From: an uncultured Alphaproteobacteria bacterium
GTDB taxonomy: Bacteria; Pseudomonadota; Alphaproteobacteria; Puniceispirillales; Puniceispirillaceae
Direction: 5' to 3'
DNA: 17,450 nucleotides
Assembly (NCBI GenBank): GCA_937924895.1
Contig: CALEYP010000118.1
Location: forward strand, 1-17,450
Of this stretch, positions 7,141 to 14,198 are shown piece by piece. The notes beneath the pieces were generated by a model, which was not told where the DNA came from, searched no databases, and saw nothing but the letters and a program-made list of their open reading frames with translations. Position 1 is the first letter of the stretch. Every line of letters starts with the position of its first letter. The translations under genes were made by a program, and so were the position numbers.

Positions 7141-7470
7141 CTAGTGATAATGGCCCCGATTGGCCGGATCATGTGCATAAATATGCCGGAACAGGCGCAA
7201 AATGCGCAAAATATCGATATCTTCAATCATATAATAGATGGTTTGTGATTCGCGTCTGGTTTTTACGATATTTGCCGCCCGAAGCCGGGCCAGATGTTGC
7301 GAGAGTGCCGATTGGCTCAATTCCGGCATTAATCGCTCTAAGTCAGAGACTGATTTTTCCTTACCATCTGTCAATTCTGACAGGATTTGCATGCGCCTTA
7401 AATTGCTCATGGCTTTTAAGATTGTGGTCACTTTTGACTCTTCAGAGTCGCTATCTAATGGTCGTGGCAT
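7141..7470 (-). CDS. ArsR-family winged-helix regulator, BigR/SqrR-like but cysteine-free
   Basis: DNA-binding repressor-type protein of 109 residues. Helix-turn-helix: 'LKAMSNLRRMQILSELTDG' is the first helical part, 'LSQSALSQHLARLRAANIV' the recognition helix, and 'KTRRESQTIYYMI' the wing. This pattern resembles the BigR/SqrR/HlyU group, which senses sulfide or persulfide through two cysteines. This protein contains no cysteine at all, so it cannot use that chemistry, and no metal-binding CxC motif of classical ArsR proteins is present either. GGGAGGG just ahead of the ATG supports the start. The gene precedes the TSUP-Alph_Pro_TM unit on the same strand, which suggests that it controls that unit. 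The regulator class is firm; the signal and target are inferred. Confidence 0.87.
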   Translation of the reverse strand: MPRPLDSDSEESKVTTILKAMSNLRRMQILSELTDGKEKSVSDLERLMPELSQSALSQHLARLRAANIVKTRRESQTIYYMIEDIDILRILRLFRHIYAHDPANRGHYH

Positions 7471-7550
7471 ATGGGCCCTCCCTTTGCTAGTGTTAACTCT
7501 TGCTCATCGGTCAGCCTAAAATAAAAAGGTTACTTTTTTCTTAATGAGTG

Positions 7551-7571
7551 AAAAAAATATAAAAAAATATT
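7551..7571 (-). promoter_or_regulatory. AT-rich repeat and dyad upstream of the ArsR gene
   Basis: A 10-base unit of seven A then TAT occurs twice in tandem (7551-7570). It creates an inverted repeat AATAT-N6-ATATT at 7556-7571, about 80 bases ahead of the ArsR start. ArsR proteins often bind AT-rich dyads of this size, so it could be an autoregulatory operator. In such an AT-rich gap chance is a real alternative. Confidence 0.25.
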
Positions 7572-7583
7572 GTTAAGGTTGTG

Positions 7584-8438
7584 TTAAAAGATAATAAAAC
7601 GTCCCTTTTTCTGGAGTGACAGAGACAGGAGGCGATAATTTGCGGGCCTCTCTCGCGGGGCAGCAAGCGGATAAAGGATGCGGATCATCTCGTGCCAATC
7701 GGCATGATGTGGCAGCACATGATTCACCAAATCAGCTGTGGGAATAGGATTGCCATCGTCATCTTTGCGTGACTGCCGCAACGCTAATTTCATTTGCCCC
7801 ACATGGATAAGAGGGCGCCTTACACATAAAGCCGTGTGATAGAGTGCCTGATACCAATGATGAAAGGGGGAGGGCACGATCTCTTCCAGTGGTAGCGGCA
7901 GATAGGGGCAAGGGGCCGGCCAGACATAATGAAGCGGCATTTTTTTAATCCGAAACCCTTTATCCCCATCTGGCATGATAAAGCTGGTGGCTGAAAGGTC
8001 ACTTTCATCAAGTTGCGCTAGAGCAAGTGCGGTTTCCTTGGTAAAGAGCCGCGGGTCCAATAAGGGGGCCATGATCCGCGGTAAACGGCCAAATATGGGG
8101 TCTTGAAAGTCACGCAATTCATTGGTGCGGAAGAGTTCATATCGTTGTTCGATCAGACGCAAGGCCAGCCGTCCCAATCCGAGGCATGTATCTGGCACAG
8201 TGTTTTCAGGATAAGGAAAATATTTGAGATGTGATTTTGTTTGGGCGTCAATCGTGACACGGGCATTTAACGCCCTGATATGGCGACAGGTTGATAAGAG
8301 CGCCTGCGGTGTGACCCGCGCGCCAATCTGAAGCAAAAATTTCTGGCGTTTATTGGTCAATAAAAGACCAGAGGCACTGGCCTTGTCTCGCTCAGTGCTT
8401 TTCACTTTTCCTAGATGATCAATTACTATCTTCATCAT
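7584..8438 (-). CDS. Unrecognised protein of 284 residues
   Basis: I do not recognise this protein. It has no signal peptide or clear membrane helix and looks soluble. Visible features are a basic N-terminal third with 'LLLTNKRQKFLLQIG', a middle section with 'LGLGRLALRLIEQRYELFRT', and a histidine- and aromatic-rich stretch around 'PSPFHHWYQALYHTALCVRR'. Near the end comes 'NHVLPHHADWHEMIRILYPL'. The last residues 'KKGRFIIF' are basic and hydrophobic. Codon use looks like that of the neighbours and the frame is long and undisturbed, so it is probably a real gene. GGTGAG lies just before the two consecutive ATG codons, and the second (8435) has the better spacing. It lies alone between two AT-rich gaps, divergent from the DUF1285 operon and upstream of arsR. 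No function is proposed. Confidence 0.7.
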   Translation of the reverse strand: MMKIVIDHLGKVKSTERDKASASGLLLTNKRQKFLLQIGARVTPQALLSTCRHIRALNARVTIDAQTKSHLKYFPYPENTVPDTCLGLGRLALRLIEQRYELFRTNELRDFQDPIFGRLPRIMAPLLDPRLFTKETALALAQLDESDLSATSFIMPDGDKGFRIKKMPLHYVWPAPCPYLPLPLEEIVPSPFHHWYQALYHTALCVRRPLIHVGQMKLALRQSRKDDDGNPIPTADLVNHVLPHHADWHEMIRILYPLAAPRERPANYRLLSLSLQKKGRFIIF

Positions 8439-8636
8439 ATCTCACCAATTAGAGCAATGCGGCACAGCTCGGCGGGTCACATCTCGAACGATAAGAATGA
8501 CAGAAAAAGATGAATAAACCGTTACCACGCTCAATTTTTTTGTCAGGCATTCAAAAAAATGTGGAAAAACAGACAAATAAAAAGACAAATATTATCATTT
8601 TGTGGCCACTTACAGGCCGAATCACCTGAATGAGGC

Positions 8637-8665
8637 TTGTTCTGGGGCCTGGCCTTACCTAAATT
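8637..8665 (+). promoter_or_regulatory. Possible promoter of the DUF1285 operon, leaderless arrangement
   Basis: TTGTTC (8637-8642), a 17-base spacer, and TAAATT (8660-8665) lie so close to the ATG at 8672 that transcription would begin at or near the start codon. No ribosome-binding sequence is visible before that ATG. Both hexamers are only partial consensus matches. Confidence 0.3.
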
Positions 8666-8671
8666 GGGCGC

Positions 8672-9145
8672 ATGAGTGAACCACAAAAATTTGACATTGA
8701 AATTAAGGCTGATGGCCGCTGGTTTCACGAAGGCGGCGAGATAAAACGCATGGGCCTAGTGAAATTATTTGCCTCTGTTCTCTCTTGCGATGAGGAGGGG
8801 CGCTATTGGCTCACAACCCCTGTAGAGCGAGGCGAGATTACGGTCGAAGATGCACCTTTCATCATCACCAGCCTCTCGCAATCAGGGACAGGACAAGAGG
8901 CCGTCATCACCGTGACGGATAATCTTGATAATCAGCATGTCTTATCGGCGGACACACCGCTTGAGATGCGTCATGTGCCGCATGCGGCTGAGCCCCGCCC
9001 TTATATCTGCTTGCCCCATAATTTAACGGCGCTGGTCCAGCGTCCTATCTTTTATGAGATGGCAGAGATCGCTCTAGCTCAATCAGAAGCCGGTGATAAG
9101 CTCTATTCCTCTGGGGCGAGTTTTTCATTGCTTGGGGACGGATGA
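8672..9145 (+). CDS. DUF1285 family protein
   Basis: Soluble protein of 157 residues resembling the DUF1285 family, whose structures show two small barrel-like domains but whose function is not established. The characteristic beginning is seen in 'FDIEIKADGRWFHEGGEIKR' (residues 8-27), an early 'IxxDGxWfheG-pI-R--lv-LFasvL' pattern that continues with 'LVKLFASVLSCDEEGRYWLT', 'TPVERGEITVEDAPFII' and, late, 'LPHNLTALVQRPIFYEMAE'. It appears slightly shorter than most family members. No ribosome-binding site precedes the ATG. The stop codon overlaps the Nudix start (ATGA), so it heads a tightly packed operon with the Nudix hydrolase, a small membrane protein and the CCA-adding enzyme, an order I associate with alphaproteobacteria. 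Confidence 0.82.
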   Translation: MSEPQKFDIEIKADGRWFHEGGEIKRMGLVKLFASVLSCDEEGRYWLTTPVERGEITVEDAPFIITSLSQSGTGQEAVITVTDNLDNQHVLSADTPLEMRHVPHAAEPRPYICLPHNLTALVQRPIFYEMAEIALAQSEAGDKLYSSGASFSLLGDG

Positions 9146-9714
9146 TGCGACATGACCAAGGTTGGTGGGCACCTTTATTAGCTACGCCTGCGCCATTGCC
9201 TCTCACCGACGGGGTGGTTGCCTCAGCCGTGCTGGTACCTGTTCTCTCAAAACAGGGCGAAGATCACATTCTTCTGACAAAGCGGGCATCTCATTTATCA
9301 AAACATGCCGGTCAGATTTCATTTCCGGGTGGCCGCATTGATGCCAGCGACGCCTCAGAGACCAAAGCAGCATTACGTGAAGCCGAAGAGGAAATCGCCT
9401 TACCGCCCTCTTTGGTGGAGGTGAAAGGCTATTTGCCTGATCTCTACACCGGGACCGGCTACCGGATAACACCTGTTGTTGGGCGTGTTACGGCCTCTTA
9501 TGAGGAAGTGGCCCCAACGCTTCGGCCGGCGCCTGCTGAGGTGGATGAAATGTTATTTGTACCCGCCTCGCATGTGCTCTCCCTGGCAAATTACACATCC
9601 TTTGAGCGTGAACATGACGGACGGCGATGGACAAGCCGGCGGATCACCTCTGGTGCGCATGTGATTTGGGGCGCAACAGCGGCTATTTTACATGGCTGGG
9701 CAGGCGCGCTATAA
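9142..9714 (+). CDS. Nudix hydrolase, CoA pyrophosphatase type (NudL-like)
   Basis: Cytoplasmic hydrolase of 190 residues expected to cleave CoA or related nucleoside diphosphate derivatives, releasing 3',5'-ADP and phosphopantetheine. The CoA-specific UPF0035 motif is visible as 'LLTKRASHLSKHAGQISFPG', followed directly by the Nudix box 'GGRIDASDASETKAALREAE' and 'EEIAL'. The catalytic REAEEE glutamates are present, and the box has the one-residue-longer spacing seen in E. coli NudL. The following 'LPDLYTGTGYRITPVVG' fits the same subgroup. The start overlaps the DUF1285 stop codon; a second ATG follows immediately and could also be used. The substrate is inferred from the motif; other Nudix activities are possible. 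Confidence 0.88.
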   Translation: MMRHDQGWWAPLLATPAPLPLTDGVVASAVLVPVLSKQGEDHILLTKRASHLSKHAGQISFPGGRIDASDASETKAALREAEEEIALPPSLVEVKGYLPDLYTGTGYRITPVVGRVTASYEEVAPTLRPAPAEVDEMLFVPASHVLSLANYTSFEREHDGRRWTSRRITSGAHVIWGATAAILHGWAGAL

Positions 9715-9741
9715 TTTGCGTGTTCTGTCAACGGTCGCTAC

Positions 9742-9748
9742 AGGAGGT
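9742..9748 (+). promoter_or_regulatory. Consensus ribosome-binding site of the small membrane protein
   Basis: AGGAGGT lies three bases before the ATG at 9752, a near-perfect anti-16S match. It decides the start of the small membrane protein in preference to an in-frame ATG 60 bases upstream inside the Nudix gene. Confidence 0.75.
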
Positions 9749-9751
9749 CCT

Positions 9752-10024
9752 ATGCGCCGGTATTTAATTATCCTTATCGCTATTTTGGTTGGTTTGATTG
9801 TGCTGGTGCTTATCGATAAATTGGCCAACCAAACAGATCCGAAAAAGGGATTGCGCAATGCCCATATCTGGGGCGCCACTGCCGCATTGGCGGTTCTGGC
9901 CTTTGGGTTCTATTGGCTGGAGATGGAGGCCGCGGCCCCCACAACCGATTACATCCCTGCTAAAGTAATTGATGGCCAAATCGTGCAACCAGATTTTGTG
10001 CCATCTGATTCTGATGCGCAATAA
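9752..10024 (+). CDS. Small inner-membrane protein, function unknown
   Basis: Protein of 90 residues. The N-terminus 'MRRYLIILIAILVGLIVLVL' is a membrane helix (residues 4-20) with arginines on the cytoplasmic side. A short polar segment, 'KLANQTDPKKGLRNAHIW', precedes a second helix, 'GATAALAVLAFGFYWLEM'. An acidic, proline-containing tail follows and ends 'VQPDFVPSDSDAQ'. It could be one of the small alphaproteobacterial families of unknown function (possibly DUF6111-like) found between Nudix and cca genes, but I am not sure of that assignment. The strong ribosome site implies good expression. The 3' end overlaps the start of the CCA-adding enzyme by eleven bases, so the two are likely coupled. 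Confidence 0.72.
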   Translation: MRRYLIILIAILVGLIVLVLIDKLANQTDPKKGLRNAHIWGATAALAVLAFGFYWLEMEAAAPTTDYIPAKVIDGQIVQPDFVPSDSDAQ

Positions 10025-11225
10025 CACAGATATCACAAGTCTCTGTCAGGCGCTTGCCGCCCACCCTGATGTACAGTTGATGCAAGCGCTTGCCACCGCC
10101 TTAGGTGGTGAGGCGCGGCTTGTCGGCGGCGTTGTCAGGGATGCGGTTCTTGGTACCCTTGACCTTGACGGGGCTCTTGACCTCGATATGGCCGTCAATC
10201 TGCCGATTGCGACCTTTGCTGATGCGGCAAGGGAGCGGGGCTATCGCGTGATTGAAACGGGATTGGCATTTGGTTCAGTGACGATTATTGCTGATACACA
10301 TCCCATTGAGGTTACACAGACACGCGCTGATTTGGAAACAGATGGCCGTCATGCCACCATCGGCTTTCAACCTGACTGGCTGGAAGATGCCAAGCGTCGT
10401 GATTTCACCATGAATGCCTTATACCTCCAAAGTGATGGACAGCTTTATGATCCGCTTGGTGGTTGTGATGATATTGCTGCGCGCTGCTTGCGCTTTATCG
10501 GCGTGCCGCAAGATCGGATTGCTGAAGATTATTTGCGTATCTTGCGGGCGATACGGTTTTTGGCGACCTATCCCAGTTTCACTATGCCAGCCGCCGATTA
10601 TGCTGCCTTGCAAGCCGCAAAGCAAGGAGTTGCCAGCCTATCAGCTGAGCGCAAAGGCCATGAATTACGGCGTCTATTGCGCGGCGCAGCATGGCGACAG
10701 GCGCTAGGTCATCTCCATGATTTAGGGCTTGATGAAGCGGCCTATCAGGTGCCGTTCCTCTCTCGTCCCGCTTGTGATGAGGCTTTACCAGATGAAATGG
10801 CGCGGCTCGCGGCCACCCTTACACCCTCAGACATCCCTGCACTGGATCACGCAATGCGCCTGTCAAAAGCAGAAAAAGCTGCACTGACGGCTTACCTTAT
10901 GCCACTGACGGATGAGGTATTAGCAGGGCTTGCGGGGGAGGTTTGGCAGCAGCTTGCCTATCATGCGCCGCAACAAATCGCAGTGCAGGCAGCCCTTGCC
11001 TTCAATCGAACAGACCCATATCCGAGCGTGGCGCGGTTGCGGCAAATTGCCCATTTCTCACCACCCCCTTGTCCTGTCACGGGTCATGATTTAATAGAAG
11101 CAGGGATTGAGCCAGGTGTCGCACTGGGAGCCGCATTGCAAGAGGCAGAAGCCTTGTTCATCGCAAGCCGTTTTACCGCGACCACGGCAGAGCTTGTGGC
11201 ACAGCTGCGTGATAAAACTGCCTAA
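10014..11225 (+). CDS. cca: CCA tRNA nucleotidyltransferase / poly(A) polymerase family
   Basis: Class II nucleotidyltransferase of 403 residues that adds or repairs the 3' CCA of tRNAs, or acts as a poly(A) polymerase. The head domain shows 'LVGGVVRDAVLG', then the metal-binding pair in 'LDLDMAVNLP', 'VTQTRADLETDGRHATIGF' and 'DAKRRDFTMNALYL'. It continues with 'LYDPLGGCDDIAARCLRFIG' and the neck motif 'RIAEDYLRILRAIRFLATY'. The rest is the helical body and tail, poorly conserved. The catalytic pair is the family's DxD. The start at 10014 overlaps the small membrane protein by eleven bases; longer frames begin inside that gene and are rejected. The ribosome site is weak, which fits coupling to the upstream gene. 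hemF follows after 31 bases. In alphaproteobacteria a single such gene usually supplies the essential CCA activity. Confidence 0.88.
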   Translation: MRNNTDITSLCQALAAHPDVQLMQALATALGGEARLVGGVVRDAVLGTLDLDGALDLDMAVNLPIATFADAARERGYRVIETGLAFGSVTIIADTHPIEVTQTRADLETDGRHATIGFQPDWLEDAKRRDFTMNALYLQSDGQLYDPLGGCDDIAARCLRFIGVPQDRIAEDYLRILRAIRFLATYPSFTMPAADYAALQAAKQGVASLSAERKGHELRRLLRGAAWRQALGHLHDLGLDEAAYQVPFLSRPACDEALPDEMARLAATLTPSDIPALDHAMRLSKAEKAALTAYLMPLTDEVLAGLAGEVWQQLAYHAPQQIAVQAALAFNRTDPYPSVARLRQIAHFSPPPCPVTGHDLIEAGIEPGVALGAALQEAEALFIASRFTATTAELVAQLRDKTA

Positions 11226-11256
11226 GGCTATAGGGCATCATAAGAGAGGGACCATC

Positions 11257-12114
11257 ATGGAAGACTGGCAGGATAATCCGCAAAAATCAGCGGCCGCATC
11301 TTGGTTTCGGCAATTGCGCGATTCGATTTGTGACACATTTGAAACAATCGAATCAGAGGCGGATCAGAGCCAGCTATCAGATAAGCCCGTCGGTCAGTTT
11401 GAACGGAAAAGCTGGCAACGAGATGGCGGCGGTGGCGGCGAGATGAGCGTCATGCGTGGCCGTGTGTTTGAAAAGGTTGGGGTGAATATCTCTGTTGTTC
11501 ACGGCCAATTTTCTCCAGAGTTCAAAGATCAAATCCCTGGCACAAATGACACTGGCGACTTTTGGGCCGCTGGTATTTCGCTTGTGGCGCATATGCAAAA
11601 CCCGCATGTGCCAGCCGCTCATATGAATACGCGTTTTATTTCCACTGGCAAAAGCTGGTTTGGCGGCGGCGGTGACTTGACACCAATGTATGATATGCCT
11701 GATCAAGCGGCCCAATTTCATGCCGGTTTTCAAGCGGCTTGTGATGCGCATGATCCGACATATTACCCCAAATATAAAGAGTGGTGTGATGAGTATTTCC
11801 ATCTCAAACATCGCAATGAACCGCGCGGGGCTGGCGGGATTTTTTATGATTATCTCGATTCAGGTGATTGGGAGGCTGATTTCGCCTTTACCCAAGATGT
11901 GGGCACGGCTTTTCGTGACACCTATGCCGGCATTGTCCGCTCTCAGATGAACCAGCCATGGACAGATGAGGATAGAGAGGCCCAGTTGATTAAGCGTGGG
12001 CGGTATGTGGAATTTAACCTGCTCTATGACAGAGGCACGCTTTTCGGCCTGAAAACGGGTGGTAATATTGAAGCGATTTTGATGTCGATGCCCCCAGAGG
12101 TGAAATGGCCCTAA
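11257..12114 (+). CDS. hemF: Oxygen-dependent coproporphyrinogen III oxidase
   Basis: Cytoplasmic heme-pathway enzyme of 285 residues that uses O2 to decarboxylate coproporphyrinogen III to protoporphyrinogen IX. Diagnostic segments are 'SWQRDGGGGGEMSVMRG', 'VFEKVGVNISVVHG', 'HMQNPHVPAAHMNTRFI' and 'SWFGGGGDLTPMYDM'. Later come 'YFHLKHRNEPRGAGGIFYD', 'KRGRYVEFNLLYDRGTLFGL' and 'TGGNIEAILMSMPP'. The conserved histidines in the VAH, AAH and LKH positions are all present. It stops about 25 residues earlier than the E. coli enzyme, which I believe is usual in alphaproteobacteria. The start is placed at the ATG after GAGAGGG; a longer frame reaching back into cca is rejected. Gene order places it at the end of the cca operon and just before petABC, whose cytochromes need heme. 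Confidence 0.93.
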   Translation: MEDWQDNPQKSAAASWFRQLRDSICDTFETIESEADQSQLSDKPVGQFERKSWQRDGGGGGEMSVMRGRVFEKVGVNISVVHGQFSPEFKDQIPGTNDTGDFWAAGISLVAHMQNPHVPAAHMNTRFISTGKSWFGGGGDLTPMYDMPDQAAQFHAGFQAACDAHDPTYYPKYKEWCDEYFHLKHRNEPRGAGGIFYDYLDSGDWEADFAFTQDVGTAFRDTYAGIVRSQMNQPWTDEDREAQLIKRGRYVEFNLLYDRGTLFGLKTGGNIEAILMSMPPEVKWP

Positions 12115-12159
12115 GCCAAGCCTATCCCAGATTCCCCCTATTGAGACCTCACATCCTGT

Positions 12160-12197
12160 AAAAAAGTGTCGCAGTGTGCGGAAAAATGACTTTTTTT
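12160..12197 (+). terminator. Probable intrinsic terminator after hemF
   Basis: AAAAAAGT pairs with ACTTTTTT, enclosing an inner TCGCA/TGCGG stem with a three-base loop and an asymmetric internal bulge. It begins 46 bases past the hemF stop codon and ends in seven T. It is mainly an A-T stem, so strength is uncertain, but it could work in both directions. Confidence 0.45.
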
Positions 12198-12364
12198 AAT
12201 GGGAAATTGTTGCTGTTTCTGCTAGAGGAATGGCAGCAAATTAACGATCCCAATAACTATGTGGGACGGGGCTAAGGACAAAGGGGCGGGACAGACAAAG
12301 CACAGCATAAGCTGCGCGCCGTCATGTTGCGAAAAACCTTTGTGCTGAAAACATAGAGGGGAAT

Positions 12365-12919
12365 ATGGCAAAAACCAGTTCACAATCAAAGAAAGACGAT
12401 GTGCCAGTAAAGTCACGTCGTGATTTTATCGTTGTTGCAACTTACGCTATGGGTGCTGTTGGCGCTGGTGCGGTTGCATGGCCATTGATTGACCAGATGA
12501 ACCCAGCCGCTGATACATTGGCGCTGGCAAGCATCGAGGTTGACGTATCAAAGATCGAAGAAGGTCAGTCAATCACGCTGAAATGGCGTGGTAAGCCTGT
12601 CTTTATTCGCCATCGCACAAAGGACGAAATTGGCCGCGCCAATGACGTCGCTTTGACTGACTTGCGTGACCCACAAGCTGATGTTGATCGTGCAGAAAAG
12701 CCAGAATTTTTGGTTCTTCTTGGCGTTTGTACACATCTAGGCTGTGTGCCACTCGGCCAGAAGGTCGGTGAGGTCAAGGGTGAATATGATGGCTGGTTCT
12801 GTCCTTGTCATGGATCTCACTATGATACCTCAGGACGTATTCGTAAGGGACCGGCTCCAACTAACCTAGAAATTCCACCTTATAGCTTTGTGTCTGATCA
12901 AGTCATCAAGATCGGCTAA
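12365..12919 (+). CDS. petA: Ubiquinol-cytochrome c reductase iron-sulfur subunit (Rieske)
   Basis: Rieske [2Fe-2S] subunit of cytochrome bc1, 184 residues. The N-terminus has a twin-arginine signal 'KSRRDFIVVATYAMGAVGAG' that is kept as the membrane anchor. The cluster boxes are CTHLGC (residues 122-127) and CPCHGS (residues 146-151); Cys122, His124, Cys146 and His149 bind the cluster, and Cys127 and Cys148 form the stabilising disulfide. 'GPAPTNLEIPPYSF' after the second box is also typical. The protein shuttles electrons from ubiquinol to cytochrome c1 at the outer face of the membrane. GAGGGG precedes the start. It is first of petABC, with petB beginning 22 bases downstream. Codon use shifts toward GGT, GTT and CCA compared with upstream genes, as expected for strong expression. 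Confidence 0.96.
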   Translation: MAKTSSQSKKDDVPVKSRRDFIVVATYAMGAVGAGAVAWPLIDQMNPAADTLALASIEVDVSKIEEGQSITLKWRGKPVFIRHRTKDEIGRANDVALTDLRDPQADVDRAEKPEFLVLLGVCTHLGCVPLGQKVGEVKGEYDGWFCPCHGSHYDTSGRIRKGPAPTNLEIPPYSFVSDQVIKIG

Positions 12920-12941
12920 AGCAGGATAATGGAGTAAGAGC

Positions 12942-14198
12942 ATGTCTCAAACACAATTCAAAAATCCAGTTGTCAAATGGGTCGATCACAGATTGCCTAT
13001 TTTCAGCATGGTCAATCATACGCTGCATGATTATCCAACGCCTCGCAACTTGAACTATTTCTGGAACTTCGGTTCGTTGGCTGGCCTATCATTGGTGATT
13101 ATGATTGTCACTGGTATCGTTTTGGCTATGAGCTACACACCGCATGTTGATTATGCGTTTGAATCTGTTGAACGTATCATGCGCGACGTGAACCATGGGT
13201 GGCTTATCCGCTACATTCATATGAATGGCGCGAGCTTCTTCTTCATTGTGGTGTTCATCCATATGTTCCGTGGTCTTTATTACGGCTCATATAAGGCGCC
13301 ACGTGAGTTATTGTGGATGCTTGGTGTTGTCATCTTCTTGTTGATGATGGCCACAGCCTTTATGGGTTATGTATTGCCGTGGGGCCAGATGTCATTCTGG
13401 GGCGCGACAGTGATTACCAACCTATTCTCTGCTGTCCCATTTGTTGGTGACTCACTTGTGACATTCCTTTGGGGTGGCTTCTCTGTTGATAACCCAACAT
13501 TGAACCGCTTCTTTGCGTTGCATTACCTGATGCCATTCGTCATTGCTGGTGTGGTCATTCTACATATTGTTGCCTTGCATAAATTTGGGTCAAACAACCC
13601 GCTTGGTATTGATATGACAGGGCCGCAGGATTCAATTCCGTTCCACCCTTATTACACAATCAAAGATTTCTTTGGCATCTCAGTCTTTTTGACAATCTTC
13701 GCAGCCGCGGTGTTCTTCTTCCCGAATGCGATGGGTCATCCAGACAACTACATTCCAGCCAATGCGCTTCAAACACCAGCTCACATTGTGCCTGAGTGGT
13801 ATTTCCTACCATTCTATGCGATTTTGCGTGCGGTGCCTGATAAGCTAGGTGGTGTGTTGGCCATGTTTGGTGCGATTGCCGTACTCTTCATCTTGCCATG
13901 GCTCGACAGATCACCTGTACGGTCTGCCAAGTTCCGCCCAATCTTCAAGATTTTCTTCTGGGTATTCTTCGCCGATTGTCTCTTGCTTGGGTATCTTGGT
14001 GCGATGCCTGCCGAAGGTATCTATGTGATCCTCAGCCGTATCGCGACTGTTTGGTATTTCGCTCACTTCCTCTTGATTCTTCCAATCTTGAGCGTGATTG
14101 AAACACCACGTCCATTACCGCAATCAATCTCATCCCCTGTGCTAGGTGGGGGCGGTGCCATGGCTGGTGCTGCAGCTGCGCCAAAGGAGAAGGCATAA
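12942..14198 (+). CDS. petB: Cytochrome b of the bc1 complex
   Basis: Membrane subunit of 418 residues with eight helices carrying hemes bL and bH and both quinone sites. Heme ligand histidines lie in 'RYIHMNGASFFFIVVFIHMF' (helix B) and 'HYLMPFVIAGVVILHIVALH' (helix D). The Qo-site PEWYF motif appears in 'VPEWYFLPFYAILRAVP', with 'GYVLPWGQMSFWGATVITNL' as the conserved cd1 region. Its C-terminus ends in a Gly/Ala-rich tail, 'GGGGAMAGAAAAPKEKA', beyond the last helix. Unlike Bradyrhizobium, it is not fused to cytochrome c1. The stop codon shares one base with the petC start (TAATG), so translation is coupled. This complex pumps protons while passing electrons from ubiquinol to cytochrome c. 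Confidence 0.97.
   Translation: MSQTQFKNPVVKWVDHRLPIFSMVNHTLHDYPTPRNLNYFWNFGSLAGLSLVIMIVTGIVLAMSYTPHVDYAFESVERIMRDVNHGWLIRYIHMNGASFFFIVVFIHMFRGLYYGSYKAPRELLWMLGVVIFLLMMATAFMGYVLPWGQMSFWGATVITNLFSAVPFVGDSLVTFLWGGFSVDNPTLNRFFALHYLMPFVIAGVVILHIVALHKFGSNNPLGIDMTGPQDSIPFHPYYTIKDFFGISVFLTIFAAAVFFFPNAMGHPDNYIPANALQTPAHIVPEWYFLPFYAILRAVPDKLGGVLAMFGAIAVLFILPWLDRSPVRSAKFRPIFKIFFWVFFADCLLLGYLGAMPAEGIYVILSRIATVWYFAHFLLILPILSVIETPRPLPQSISSPVLGGGGAMAGAAAAPKEKA

Noticed and set aside
7173..7519. Plus-strand open frames opposite arsR
   Set aside because: The minus-strand ArsR protein is conserved and has a ribosome site; the opposite frames resemble nothing.
9692..9751. Upstream start for the small membrane protein inside the Nudix gene
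   Set aside because: AGGAGGT directly before the ATG at 9752 and the membrane helix beginning there favour the shorter form.
11107..11256. A longer hemF reading frame starting inside cca
   Set aside because: The extra 50 residues do not resemble HemF, overlap cca in another frame, and lie before a good ribosome site at the ATG at 11257.
11257..12114. Early C-terminal end of HemF as a truncation
   Set aside because: All conserved catalytic segments are present, and I believe alphaproteobacterial HemF proteins commonly end at this point.
12210..12239. Inverted repeat TTGCTG-N18-CAGCAA upstream of petA
   Set aside because: Six-bp arms with an 18-base spacer are expected by chance in a gap of this size, and no regulator or promoter spacing supports it.
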